Assembly (NCBI GenBank): GCA_946902985.2
Contig: OX336388.2
Span: forward strand, 287,472,526-287,536,525
Length of the DNA stretch: 64,000 nucleotides
Source of the DNA: Meconema thalassinum
Lineage: Eukaryota > Arthropoda > Insecta > Orthoptera > Tettigoniidae
Direction of reading: 5' to 3'
Position 1 is the stretch's first letter; each line of letters starts with the position of its first letter. The position numbers and the translations under genes were made by a program. The notes beneath the pieces were generated by a model. That model did no database searches. It was not told where the DNA came from and was given only the letters and a program-made list of their open reading frames with translations. Of the stretch, positions 34,501 through 49,886 are shown one piece after another.

Positions 34501-35561
34501 TCGGTCAGACAACAGTATTTGTCTTGTAAATCTTTACTGCTTAGAAAGGAAAGCATTCAAAACCTTTAAGGAGGGTCGAGGTAATTGGTGGAACACCCAT
34601 CCCACTTTCTATTGTGTGCGGACTCCTCTAGCCAAGGGTCTGCAGTCTAAACTCGAACCGTCAAGGCAAGTTGAAAGGGACAGATTTTCGACCCTGGTAA
34701 ATGACATATAATGAAAGATTGTTATGTTGAGTAATGTAGCCATGTGGTTTAGGAACACATGGATAATTATAGCTTATCCTGATGGTTCATTATTTTAGCT
34801 ATCTGACGAATAGTTAGATGATGTATTTGTACTGTCACTGAAACCAAGTTTTGAAGTTGGTTACCAGATGCCAATTGCCACGAGAGCAAGGTAATATAAT
34901 TATACCATCCGACACAAGCTATAACGTAACGTTTTATCTAGGAATCACATACAGCATGCAGTGGAACCATATAAATAGAGGAAGTGGAGGGGTAGCTTAC
35001 ATAATTAGGGAGTTGCACGTTGATTGCGGTGCAACGTCCGAATAGGTAAATGCATGCAAGCATTTGTTTGGTGAGAAGAGAAAAATCAAAACACGCACGG
35101 CACACATAATTGTTAAAACCAAGAGGTTTAAGGAATAATTAATTTGTGATGTTAAAGAAGTCACATTGTATGACTGTTACGTTAATGTACAGTTTGTATT
35201 GAAGTCGTAGGTGCATCAGCGCACTAGTATATCTTTATGTAGTTCACATAAGGGTACAGCTTTATGGTTTAATATGACTATTATGATTTCATTTTTGTTT
35301 GTTTGTGGATTGTGGAAGTAAACTTTTGTTTGCTTTGTTTTTTTTATGGTTTTGGGATTGTTTTTGTGTTTGAAGCCATGATTTTTATTTACTGAATTAA
35401 AGTTTTAGAATAGAGTTGTGCCTTGTTATTGTAGAGTTGTTACCTTATAGCCTCAAATCCAAAATATGCACTGCTCATTTGGGGGAACGGCACGCGCCTG
35501 AGACCTGATGCTAGCTGGAGGCAGCTGCATATTTACCATCGAGATTACTCACATGGGTACA
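31545..35561 (+). repeat. 3' LTR (4017 bp)
   Basis: This is a near-identical copy of 20845-24864. Differences seen include single substitutions around 31727, 31959, 32347, 33182-33195 and 34500-34634 and small indels near 33565 and 35275-35340. It ends CATGGGTACA, followed by the duplicated GTAT. Confidence 0.95.
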
Positions 35562-35835
35562 GTATTTTGAACTTAACCTACATTTTGTGCGTATTTTTCA
35601 ATCTATTCCTTTTGTTATTATTTTCGTTCTAAATTCCCTTTTGTAAGTATTACCGCTCTCCATTTTGTGAGTAAATTCAATCTGAATTCCTATTTGTAAG
35701 TCTTCTCCTTCTCATTTAATTTTCGTTCTGGCTTCCACTTCATTGACATTTTCCCTATCACCCAGACCATTAGGGGCCGATAACCTAGATGTTAGGCCCC
35801 TTAAAACGACAATTATCATCATCATCATCATCTTT
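35562..35835 (+). repeat. R element, right part, with (ATC)n tail
   Basis: Minisatellite monomers (CATTTTGTGCGTATTTTTCAA and relatives) continue from 20844 across the LTR insertion to about 35720. There follow GGGGCCGATAACCTAGATG, TTAGGCCCCTTAAAACGAC and a (TCA)n tail. A similar tail stands alone at 40222-40290. The R unit therefore ends like a SINE or short retroposon. Confidence 0.7.
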
Positions 35836-36125
35836 TTCCTTTGAAATTTCTTCTTGACGTCCATCTATTATGTTCAATCTCAAGGAAATGTTCATCCAAG
35901 TTGGATTGAATGTTTCAAGAAAACGTGACGTGATAGAACTTTTTAATTATTGTTTTCTAAATCAGCACCAAAAAATACATACAGTTCAGTTATCACATCC
36001 CTTGTATTTTTTCCATCGCAGGCCTCTGCTAATCAGCTGATTTCAAAACTCGGTAAGAATTTAGTCGTTCCAAGCTCCTGTCATATCCTTTACGTTCAGT
36101 GTTTCGAAATAAAGAGTAGCCTACA
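35836..36125. other. Spacer, nothing recognised
   Basis: No domain, RNA gene or repeat partner was found inside the window. Confidence 0.4.
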
Positions 36126-36127
36126 TA

Positions 36128-36901
36128 CGAGGGGCGTAGTATATTGTCTTACACTTTATTCTTTTCTACCCAAATGAAGTACATTACATATCAGTTGTTA
36201 CGTCCACCTTCTCAACATAATCTCCTTGTAACTTTATGCACTTTTTCCATCGATGTGTGAGTCTCTCCAAACCTTCCTGAAACCATTCTTTCGGAGTGCT
36301 GCGTACCCATACCTTGACAGCTGTGTCCAGAGGTTTCTTCACGTTCCCGAGCAGGTGATTATCACTGGGTGCCAAGTCGGCAGAGTATGGTGGGTGTGGT
36401 AGCAGCTGTGGTCTCTCGGCTAGTGGGGGTGGGCATTGAAATGTTGCAGAAGCACACCTTTATCTCATTATCCTGAACTCTTAGTTTGAATGGCACGACG
36501 TAGCGCTTAAGGGTTGCCACATATGCTGCACTGTTAATCGTGGCCCCTAATTCCAGCCAGTCAATGAGGATGATGCCCTTTGTGTCCCAGAACACTGTCT
36601 CCATTGGCTTGCCAACTGATGGCACTGTTAGACATTTCTTTAGCAGTGAACTGCCCCTATGCTTCCATTGCATGGACGCCGTTTTGCGGATTTTGCCGAA
36701 CTGGACACAGTTGTCAAGGCTTGGGTACGCAGCACTTCAAAAGAATGGTTCCAGGAAGGTCTGGAGAGACTCACACATCGATGGCAAAAGTGCAGAAAGT
36801 TACAAGGAGATTATGTTGAGAAGGTGGACGTAACAACTGATGTGTAATGTACTTCATTTGGGTAGAAAAGAATATTGTAAATCAATATAGTGCGCCCTTC
36901 G
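36128..36901 (-). mobile_element. Rearranged mariner element with two 3' ends
   Basis: TA flanks both sides (36126-36127 and 36902-36903). Inverted ends CGAGGGGCGTAGTATATTG and CAATATAGTGCGCCCTTCG extend into ~200-bp inverted arms. Both arms encode the transposase C-terminus: minus strand 36184-36330 and plus strand about 36700-36847, each with EWFQEGLERLTHRW and LQGDYVEKVDVTT. The 5' end of a normal mariner has therefore been replaced by a second 3' end. See the separate pseudogene entry for the coding remnant. Confidence 0.85.
36184..36673 (-). pseudogene. mariner transposase C-terminal half, broken
   Basis: Minus-strand translation gives ETVFWDTKGIILIDWLELG and INSAAYVATLKR, the region around the first or second catalytic Asp of mariner DDE enzymes (the usual VFFDxxGVLLVDFLP block). 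After a frameshift comes APSDNHLLGNVKKPL (the usual DLAPSDFHLFG). It ends with the C-terminal KCIKLQGDYVEKV. The N-terminal helix-turn-helix is missing and the reading frame is broken, so it is inactive. Confidence 0.85.
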
Positions 36902-37001
36902 TAGGTAGGCGCGTCACTAAGCTCTTCTCACATAAAATCAAATGATGGATAGAGGTTGTACAGTCCACACTAATCCATAACATAAAGAGACAACAAATAT
37001 A

Positions 37002-37862
37002 AGGTGCGTTCAAAAAGTAACGAGCCGGAGGCATAATTACAGAAATCAGTACCTGTATGTTAGAAGTATTGGCCCTGGCTGTTGAGGCATTTGTCCCACT
37101 GTGACACGAGGCGGTGAATGGTTGTCTCATAAAATTCCCTGGGCTGCGATGTGAACCAGTTCCGCACGTACAGCTGGACGTCGGCGTCCGAGGTGAATCG
37201 TTGGCCCCGCAGAGCCCTTTTCAGGGGACTAATCATGGCGTAATCACAGGGAGAGAGGTCTGGACTGTATGGAGGGTGGCCGAGAACCTCCCATTTGAAT
37301 TTCTGCAGGAGTGCCGCGACTGCGTTGGCCGTATGAAATCGTGCATTGTCGTGGAGTGACCACGGCGGCTATGGCGTTCACTGTCACTCGGCGGTCTTGG
37401 GTAATGAGTGCATCAACCAGCTGGACGTTGTCATCGGTAATGCAGGGGGGTGCCCCAGACCGGGCATCATCGGCTAACGACACCCGTCCTTCCCTGAAGC
37501 GCTTGTGCCACGCCTTGACCCTTGCAAGGGACATGCAGTGTTCGCCGTACACTTGTGACATTCGGCGATGAATGTCCGTTCCCCCTACTCCTTCCGCTGT
37601 CAGGAAACGAACAACACTTCTTTGCTCTATGGTTGACGCCTCCATGTCACTGTTTGCAATGCGACTGGCAGCGTTGGACGATTGACGCATGCTGCTGCTT
37701 ACTTTGAATCGTCACGTGACGTGCATGCGTGCCCCCTAGCGACGGGCTGTGACCTTCCACGCTCTGGTCGTAACCGCACCTCGTTACACACGCCACGATT
37801 AGCTGATGTCGTCACCGGTTTGCGCATTCCAGACCCCGGCTCGTTGCTTTTTGAACGCACCT
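37002..37862 (-). mobile_element. Internally deleted mariner element
   Basis: Terminal inverted repeats AGGTGCGTTCAAAAAGTAAC (left) and GCTTTTTGAACGCACCT (right, in inverted sense) are bounded by TA at 37000-37001 and 37863-37864. At 861 bp it is shorter than the ~1.3 kb of complete mariners. The transposase is split by a central deletion, so it is non-autonomous. Confidence 0.9.
37010..37690 (-). pseudogene. mariner transposase, deleted between N- and C-terminal parts
   Basis: From about 37690 downwards the minus strand encodes an N-terminal helix-turn-helix domain of the Mos1/SETMAR type: IEQRSVVRFLTAEGVGG, VKAWHKRFREGR and LADDARSGAPP. The frame breaks near 37360. From there another frame reads the C-terminal part, including PPYSPDLSPCDYAM and FYETTIHRLVSQWDKC, ending near 37070. 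The middle of the catalytic domain is absent. It cannot make active enzyme but keeps both ends. Confidence 0.85.
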
Positions 37863-37864
37863 TA

Positions 37865-38358
37865 TACTAGGGGCATATTTCGTCATCATCCGCGATAAAC
37901 ACAAAGTCTGAGCCGAAAATTCAAAAGTTCAGCCAGAAAGCTTACTTGAGTAACACAGTATACTCTTATTTAAATATCCGGATACAATTCCACGGTTTGG
38001 TCTGTAACCTAAGCTAAATTGGCTAGGAATATATTCATTATCAAGGAGAACTGGAAATATGGAATGTAACCAAGGTTGTACCTACTGCAAACGTATGGAA
38101 CAAGTTAGAACAGTTCAGTCAGCTGCTAGAGCCACTGCGGTTGGACGTCTCCAATTTCCCACGCGGCTAAGTTCCCCGGTCCGCGGCTTGCGCCACAAAT
38201 TAATGTTGCTTTGTTCGAATAACTCGATGAGAAGTGGGCCGATGTAATCCACTGAGAGATTATCCGAATGCCGGCCTCTTCGTTATCCCGAGATTGGAGT
38301 TCCCACTTTATGTCCCTCGTAGTGAAGCAGCAAATATCGCAGATCGCGGTTCGAATTA
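37865..38358. other. Spacer, no gene recognised
   Basis: A short block, CATATTTCGTCATCATCCGCG near 37875, recurs near 7622 in Helitron B. Nothing else is identifiable. Confidence 0.35.
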
Positions 38359-39306
38359 GCGGCTTCGGTGGCGTAGTGGATAGCATGCTGAGCTTCCATG
38401 CCCAGGGTCGCGGGTTCAAACACGACCGAAGTCGTCGGATTTCTTAGGAGCGTTAAAAATCCGTTGGTATGCCTTCCTTCGGGGGGGGGAGTAAAGTCAG
38501 CGGTCCCATCTCAAAGATTTATAGCATGTACAAAACCTTCGACTAACTAAACTTGTGTGAAGCAAAATGTGTAGGTTTGGTTTGATTAATGCTCTAAGTT
38601 CCAACGTTCGTCACTAGTCGCTGATTGCGATGGCATCTAGTAGTAGGCACGTTCCAGCTAGGTGTCGTGGACGGTAGCATTTTGTAGTGAAATTAGGAAC
38701 TTCTTGAAATTATCGTCTGAAATCCTTACTTGAATTAAAAAGATACGAGCCTTACAGTAGTCGCATATGATGTGTAACATCTGACATGTTATCCTACCTT
38801 GAAGTTGTTACCGTTTTTATTATCCTTGCCATTCATCAACACACACAAAATGTATTTATTTTTTACACTCTCATAATACATAACAATTCCAAGACTCACT
38901 TTTTTTTCTTTCTTCATTGCCTACTTGATATTTCTACTCTCGCACTGCCTTCTTGATACTCTGCTGTTACATAGTAATACGTATGTGATTAACATTCTAT
39001 ATGGTACCACTGGCAGCTGGATCACATCCCTTCTGGCTGCTAAAGCAGCCTCGAGGGATGCGATCCCACTGGCAGTGCGTCTTACACACTTCCGTCCGAT
39101 CCATTTCCGTCACATTTTTCAAAATCACTCCCACAAAAATATCCAGCAACCGAGTGGAAAGATGTTACACATCAAAAACAATTAACATACACTAATACAG
39201 ACATCACAATTAACACCGGTTATTAGACAGATTCTACACACACCCAAAGTACACGGAGCTACATGACCGCGTTGTCGCAGACCATAAACTGAGGAACCAA
39301 CCAACC
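38359..39306 (+). repeat. tRNA-derived SINE S1c, plus strand, with internal insertion
   Basis: It opens with the head GGCTTCGGTGGCGTAGTGG (A box) and GGGTTCAAACACGACC (B box), followed by the S1 body and ending with the S1 tail GAGGAACCAACCAACC. A ~430-bp segment (about 38742-39174) interrupts it just after GAATTAAAAA. Without the insert the copy is about 515 bp, like S1b and S1d. Its head is the best preserved A/B-box pair of the family here. Confidence 0.8.
38742..39174. mobile_element. Insert in SINE S1c with short inverted ends
   Basis: GATGTGTAACATC (38769-38781) and its reverse complement GATGTTACACATC (39161-39173) lie near the two ends, which suggests a small inverted-repeat element. 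The 13-mer is itself nearly palindromic, so the match is weaker evidence than its length implies. It contains a strong hairpin at 39019-39066. Confidence 0.4.
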
Positions 39307-39397
39307 GTAGTGCGATTCCTCGCTGGGAAAATCAGATTTTTCAATAGGAAGAATAAGACTCGTCACTCTATTCAAACGATGTCATCTCGTATCACAT

Positions 39398-39752
39398 TTG
39401 GTTGTTGTTGTTGTTGTTTGTTTTGGGGTGCTCGGGTATCGTGATCATTTAGCCCCGAGTACTTGGGTGTGTCTGGTTATCTGTGTTAGTGTCTGTATTT
39501 GTAATTTAGGCGATGATTTGAAAGGAGGCCACCGTGACCTCAAGTTAGGAACCATTGTAGTATTTTCCTCGGAAACCACGGAAAACCACTTCCAGGATAC
39601 CTAAGGTGAGAATCGAACCTACCTCTTCTGAGTTTTGTCTGACCGAGGCTGAGTGTAGCCCGTTCCAGCTCTCAGACCAAAATGTATGTGTATGGCAGAG
39701 CCGGGAATCAAACGCAGACGTCCGGGAAGACAACCGAGAACGGTCTTACCTT
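39398..39752 (-). repeat. SINE, family S4 (copy c)
   Basis: Blocks include GATCATTTAGCCCCGAGTAC, GTTAGTGTCTGTATTTGTAA, GGAAACCACGGAAAACCACT and GAGAATCGAACCTACC, in the order of 884-1247. A tRNA-like head at the right end is degenerate. It starts with a (TTG)n run, probably its tail. Confidence 0.55.
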
Positions 39753-40221
39753 TTAAATCCTAAAATGGCACCTATTTCGTTTCAATATACATAAAATACT
39801 CAGTTCCATTTAAAAATTTTACTCTGTATTTACATACATTTAAAAATGATTCGAAGAATTGCCCGTGGCGATGAAGGAACTTGTAGTTTTAAGCGAGCCT
39901 TAATGGCGTTATCGTGAGTCACGGGACCTCCGGTTATACGTTGAATCCTAACCATATGACGTCATAATTCACTTTCGAAATTGTCACATTCATTAAATGC
40001 ACCACCACGTCCCGACTGTTGGAAGGCATCGGAACTCATATTGATTGCCAAGCACCAAACACTCTGTAATTGGAGATGATCAAATTTATAATGTAATTGT
40101 AACAGCGCATGCTTTTGTAATAATTTTTTGGGGTGGAACACTTAGAACATTGAAACCAATTTTGAGGGTTGTCTTTTTGACAATATTGATATTATGACTA
40201 TTCAGTCGGTCTATTCACTCC
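39753..40221. other. Spacer, nothing recognised
   Basis: No ORF with a domain and no internal repeat partner was found. Confidence 0.35.
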
Positions 40222-40290
40222 ACGGGGCCGATAACATAGATGTTAGGCTCCTTGAAACAAAAATTATCATCATCATCATCATCATCGATT
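40222..40290 (+). repeat. Isolated retroposon 3' tail with (ATC)n
   Basis: CGGGGCCGATAACATAGATG, TTAGGCTCCTTGAAAC and (ATC)n match the end of the R element at 35770-35835. It looks like a severely 5'-truncated insertion. Confidence 0.65.
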
Positions 40291-40789
40291 CACTCCAGTA
40301 AATTTGAGTCCAACGAATAAGAAACAAGTGGAGAATATGTCGATTAAATCTTTATGGGATAGTGGTCTCTATATTAACCACCTGTCATAAGGACAATTTA
40401 TGTTTTCAAAGATCCTGATGGTTGAATCTTTCAGACAAATTTCGGAGAATGTTCATGTCGAAGTACAAGTATTTCAAAAAATTAAATATTATATACTCAT
40501 CTACTTGACGTGATGTGGTGGATAACATTTAAAAAAGTAAAACTAAAGACATTAACAATTAAAGTGTAAATATAAAATATAAATATAGAAATAAAAATCA
40601 AAAATAAAAGTATAATAATAAAAGAAATACAAAAATTAAAACAATTAACAACTATAAGAAATATGAAAATAATTGGAAATTAATTAAATAAATAAAAGGG
40701 AAATATCAAAGTTAAATCTATAGGCCTAAGAATAAAACTTAAAAAATAAAATAATTAAATAAACATTAAATTTAGAGAAACAGAAAATA
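40291..40789. other. AT-rich spacer
   Basis: A-rich, low-complexity sequence (40540-40780, many AAATATAAAT and AATAAAA words) with no gene seen. Confidence 0.5.
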
Positions 40790-40803
40790 ACATTAATAAT
40801 CTA

Positions 40804-41136
40804 TTGAAATGAAAATCCACAGCCTGCTTCCAGTCTCCGACCGGGTCAGGAATGGAATGAATGAAGCCCCCATCTAGCGGCGAGGATATTGACTGTGCCG
40901 GCTGCCGAGGCCTGACGCACTCCTCTGGGGAAATGTTTAAATGATTGACATATGAAATTAAATGATAGTGGAGAGTGTTGCTGGAATGAAATTTCGACAG
41001 GGAAAACCGGAGTACCCGGAGAAAAACCTGTCTGCCTCCGTTTTGTCCAGCACAGATCTCACATGGTGTGACCGGGATTTGAACCACGGACGCATCGGTG
41101 AGAGGCCGGCGTGCTGCCGCCTAAGACACGGAGGCT
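40804..41136 (-). repeat. tRNA-derived SINE S3 with 14-bp target duplication
   Basis: The minus-strand head carries a B box (GGTTCAAATCCCGG, about 41070-41085) and an A-box-like GTCTTAGGCGGCAGCACGCC. The body contains CGGAGTACCCGGAGAAAAAC and CCATCTAGCGGCGAGG. The left flank is ACATTAATAATCTA (40790-40803). The right copy is split into ACATTAA (41137-41143) and TAATCTA (48404-48410) by the Helitron dimer. Confidence 0.85.
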
Positions 41137-41143
41137 ACATTAA

Positions 41144-43260
41144 TCTAATATATAAAAGTGAAAGTCTGTATGTATGTATGTGGGTGGGTCTGTTCCGTAT
41201 ACAGATCTACACCGTTCCACCAATCTCAACCAAATTTTGCATACACATAGTTTAGGACCCAGAAGGAAAAGCTGGCTACATGAATTTTCGATAGTCTTTC
41301 TCAATCTTCTGATTTCGACCCTTTTGAACTCCAGCACATGCTAATCAAATCATAAAATATACTCATGAAGGAATGGCAAGGCGGATAGTTTCCATGGCAA
41401 CATAGCTCAAGTCGAGACACGGCCGTCTGGATGCCAGTTGCGCTCTGCACTACCGGTATAGAAAATGAGCATCTTTACTTGAAATCCCGTTAGTTACTCA
41501 ACTACTCACACAGCACTGTCAACCGAGTTTAGCATAACAAAGACTTGACACTATCTTCTACTATATATTTGTCAAATACCACTCACTCACTCATTCATTC
41601 ATCACGAAATCTCAGAAACCATCAAACGGATTGGAATGAAATTTGGTATGCAGCTTCCCCATGGTCCGCAAATGCCCACCAAGAGAGGATTTTTGGATAT
41701 TCTGGTTCTAAAGGGGTGTTAAGGGGGTAGACCTGCATTTCATTGAACAACAATATCTCCCGATTGGTTTCATTGGGGGATGTGATACTCCGCACATAAA
41801 CTCATCATTAAAAATAAGAAGACACGAGTCGGAGGGTTTTTCGATGTGGTGTATATTATGAGATGAAAGGGGTGAAAAGTGGGGATTGAAAGATTCCTAA
41901 CGGAGCGTGTATCTCTTAAACGACATAGGCGAGGAGTTTGAAACTCAGCGGAAAAAAATCAGCATAAAAATAAGTAAATATGTGTTGACCGTTTTTTTTT
42001 CCATAAATCCATTTTAAGAGGCCCATGAGGAGGGGTGAAATTCTGTGGGGGGGGGGGGGACAGGAAAGAAAATGTCCTAACTGATTGACTGACTGACTCA
42101 CTCATCAAACTCAGGGGGAAAAACTGCTTTAAAGTAAGTAAATAGCTGTTCGACAGTTTTTTTATCAATCAAATTGAAGGGGTTCATCGGGAAAGGTGAA
42201 ATTCTGAAGGGAAAAAAATGAAAGAAAATGTCCTGACTCATTCACTCACTCATCATCGCCCAGCCAAAAATATTGAAGTTGGAAACATGGCATTTTGGGG
42301 ATATGTTCGTTGTATGTCAAAACCGTACACTAAGGGAGGATTTCTGGATATTCAGGCTCTAAAGGGAAATTCATTGAATAACAATATCTCACGAGTCGTT
42401 TCATTTGTGGATGTGATACTCGGCATATAAACTAATCATTAAAAATAATCAGACATATGTCTAAGGGTTTATCGATGTGGTGTATATTATGAGGTGATAG
42501 GGGTGAAAATTGGGGGTTGAGGGATTCTGGACGGAGCGTGTATCTCTTAAAGGACATAGGCGAGAAGTTTGAAATTCGGCGGGAAAAGAACAGCTTAAAA
42601 TACAACTAAATAGGTGTTCGACTGTTTTTTTTTCATAAATCCAATTTAAGGGGCCCTTGGTGAGAGGTGAAATTCTGGGGGGGAAAAAACAGGAAAGAAA
42701 GTGTCCTAACTGATTGACTCACTTACTCACTCATCAAACACACGGGGGAAAACAGCTTTAAATAAGTAAATAGGTGTTCGACCGTTTGTTTCATAAATCC
42801 AATTTAAGGGGTTCATGGGGAGGGGTGAAATTATCAAAAATAAATGAAAGGAAATGTCCTGACTGACTCACTCACTCATCATAGCCCAGCCAAAATTATT
42901 AAAGTTAGAAACATGACATTTTGGGGATATGTTCGTTGTATGTCGAAAACGTCCACTAAGGAAAGAGTTTAGAATATTCAGGTTCTAAATAGGTGTTAAG
43001 GGGGGTAAACGTGCATTTCATTGAATAACAATATCTCACGAGTGGTTTCATTTGGGGATGTGATACTTGGCATATATACTAATCATTAAAAATAAGCTGA
43101 CACATGTCTAATGGTTTTTCGATGTAGTGTATATTATGAGGTGAAAGGGATGAAAAGTGGGGGTTGAAAGATTCCTAACGGACCGTGTATCTCTTAAACG
43201 ACATAAGCGAGGAGTTTGAAACTCGGAGGAAATCAATCAGCTTAAAAATAAATAAATAGA

Positions 43261-43295
<35 letters not shown>

Positions 43296-44073
43296 AATAA
43301 ATATGTGTTCGACCGTTTTTCCATAAATCCAATTTAAGGGGCCTATGGGGAGGGGTGAAATTCTGGAAGAAAAACGTCCCCTAATGAAGGATTTTTGGAT
43401 GTTCACTCTCATCGACCAACCCAAACGATTAAAGTTAGAAGAATGATATTTGGGGATATGTTTGTTGTGTGTCGAAAACGTCTACCAAGGAGGGATTTTT
43501 GGATATTCAGGTTCTAAAGGGGTGTTAATGGGGTTAAACCTGCATTTCATTGAATAACAATATGACACGACTATGACGCGAGCGAAGCGAGGCTAAAAAT
43601 GAGATGATGTGCGTCTATGTATTACTCAATCACGCAAGTACCACTGGTCCGATTTACATGAATTTTACATGGAAGTAGCTGATTTACCTGGTTAACATAT
43701 AGGTTACTTTTGATTTCAATACTTTGTACTATTTAAAGATGGCGACCATTTTAGTGACTTCACTACACCCTTTGGTTTAAAACTTTCATATTTCCATTTC
43801 AAATACAAAGAGAACGCTAAGAAATAGCAAACTTTTGATGGTATATACGAGGTTAAAAATTACATTTTCTATCCGAAAGGTATCTCCAAACGTTAGCGAG
43901 TAAAACCTAAATTTGTGCTATAAAACACGGTCAACGCCGAGCGGTGTAGTTGAACAAAATGTTCCATCCTTAATCTCCCTCTGCGCAGCACCTCGCCTAT
44001 CCCCTTATTTAACTGTCACCTTCATATTTTAATATGTTTATGACGCGTAGCGAAGCACGGGTACTTCAGCTAG
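41144..44073 (+). mobile_element. Helitron-like element A2, first unit of a tandem dimer
   Basis: It starts TCTAATATATAAAAGTG and ends CTAG, with the hairpin CGT-a-GC-gaa-GC-ACG near 44045-44061. At 2930 bp it is shorter than A1 and A3. The array goes from unit two, at about 42365, straight into a later unit, dropping about two ~650-bp units. The AAAT tract is short (43244-43302). No ORF of note. Its final CTAG abuts the initial TC of A3 with nothing between. Confidence 0.85.
43244..43302 (+). repeat. (AAAT)n microsatellite in A2
   Basis: About 58 bp of AAAT repeats with one GATA interruption, at the homologous site to A1 and A3. Confidence 0.95.
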
Positions 44074-48403
<4,330 letters not shown>

Positions 48404-48465
48404 TAATCTAATAATAGTAATAATTAAAATAAATTAAAATGTAAAAACACATAAAATGTAATAAA

Positions 48466-49886
48466 CAAGAAGTTCCGTGACGAACTAAAGAGCCTACTTT
48501 TATCAAAATTTAAGATCCATGCCAATGATTAATCTATATTGATCTATCTAGAATAATGACGAAATTAAGTTGGTAATATCGAAATTTCTAATTAGTTCGA
48601 AATACTGTATAGGCCTACCTGGCATAATGTAGCCTAATAGAGAACTACAGTTGGCAGCCCTGGTGACTGAATATATTCTTAGTTCCATCTCTTACGGTAC
48701 AGAATACAAAATTTGGTTGAAGTCCAATGGATAGCATGGACGTTACATGCAGTTAGACATTGGATCTAACAGCGCGCGTAAAATCATGTTGGCAACAATG
48801 ACATACATGTATTGGTCAGAAATAATCTGAAATAATATGATCTATTGTTGTGTCAATTTTGAATGAAATCCATTAGTTAGAATAGAAGTTACATGGATTT
48901 TAGAATTGGACCTATCAGCAGGCTTAGAATCATGTTGGCAGTACTGGCGTAGGCCTATATTAGTTACTCCAAATTTATCTAGAATGCCAGGTACTATACG
49001 TGTGCAAAGTTTGGAGCTATTGGCTTGCATACTTTCTGATATATTGATATTAAGAAAAACGAATAGAGACAGCATTTATTAACAGTTGGCAGCCCTGGTT
49101 ACTCTTAATAATCGGCATAGTCATATCTGTTATGGTACACATAGTACACACGAAATTTGGTTGAAATCCAAATGATACTATAGAAGTTACATGTATTTAA
49201 AGTTGGACCTCTCAGCAGGCTTAGAATCATGTTGGTAGCACTGACGTATATAAGTTACTCCAAATTAATATAGGATGTCAGGTACTATACGTGTGCATAA
49301 TTTAAAGCTGTCGGGATGCATACTTTCTGATATATGGGTATTTGGATTTTAAAAAATGAGAGCATTTATTAACAGTTGGCAGCCCTGGTGGCTCTTAAGA
49401 ATACGCTCAGTCATATCTGTTTATGTACACATAGCACATACGAAATTTGGTTGAATTCCAATTGATAGTGTAGAAGTTATATGCATTTAAAAATTGGACC
49501 TATCAGCAGGCTTATAATCATTTTGGCAACATTGCCATGTATGGCCTCCTGGAAATTAAACTGCAATATTAGTATCTATACGTGTGCCAATTTTGAAATA
49601 GCTCCCATTCATACCTTCCAAGATATCCAACATGGAGCTCAAATTTCAATTGCGATTTTTCAGCAGTTGGTAGCACTGACATCATTTTCAAATATCGCCG
49701 TGAGATATTCAGGTATAGATCTTTACTCCTACCAAATTTTGTTTCGATTGCTCCAGCCGTTTAGGAGTTGATAGGGGGGGGGGGGGGAAGGACACACACA
49801 CAGCCAGACAGACAGACAGACACACATTTGCCCGATCTCATAAGTCTACTTTTTCCTCATTTTTGCAAAATGTGAAAAGTAGGCTA
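48466..49886 (+). mobile_element. D-family element D1
   Basis: The left end AACAAGAAGTTCCGTGACGA is the inverse of ends near 60110 and 60800. The right end GAAAAGTAGGCTAAAAA is the inverse of the left edge of E1. Between them are about four ~230-290-bp units marked by AACAGTTGGCAGCCCTGG near 48650, 49078 and 49372 (weaker near 49668) and AAATTTGGTTGAA near 48710, 49155 and 49443. A poly(G) run and a (CA)n/(GACA)n tract precede the right end. No coding capacity. Confidence 0.6.

Larger units (their letters stand above)
20845..35561 (+). mobile_element. Complete Ty3/Gypsy LTR retrotransposon (14.7 kb)
   Basis: Two ~4.0-kb LTRs flank an internal region with a primer-binding-type site at the 5' side, a single 1974-codon Gag-Pol ORF, and a purine-rich tract before the 3' LTR. 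The LTRs begin TG and end CA, with a GTAT duplication outside. Domain order is Gag, protease, RT, RNase H, integrase, which places it in Ty3/Gypsy rather than Copia. There is no envelope-like ORF. The LTRs differ at only about two dozen positions by eye (roughly 0.6%) and the ORF is unbroken, so insertion looks recent and the copy may be competent. The long LTRs, not extra genes, explain the unusual size. Confidence 0.95.

Noticed and set aside
38359..38430. tRNA gene candidate (A and B boxes)
   Set aside because: Acceptor and anticodon stems do not form. The block is the head of SINE S1c, and its relatives are dispersed with tails.
43560..43600. GCGAGCGAAGCGAGGCTAA considered as a second Helitron 3' end inside A elements
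   Set aside because: The base after CTAA is A, not T, and all three A copies continue unbroken to the CTAG end. It may be a relic terminus but cannot be shown.
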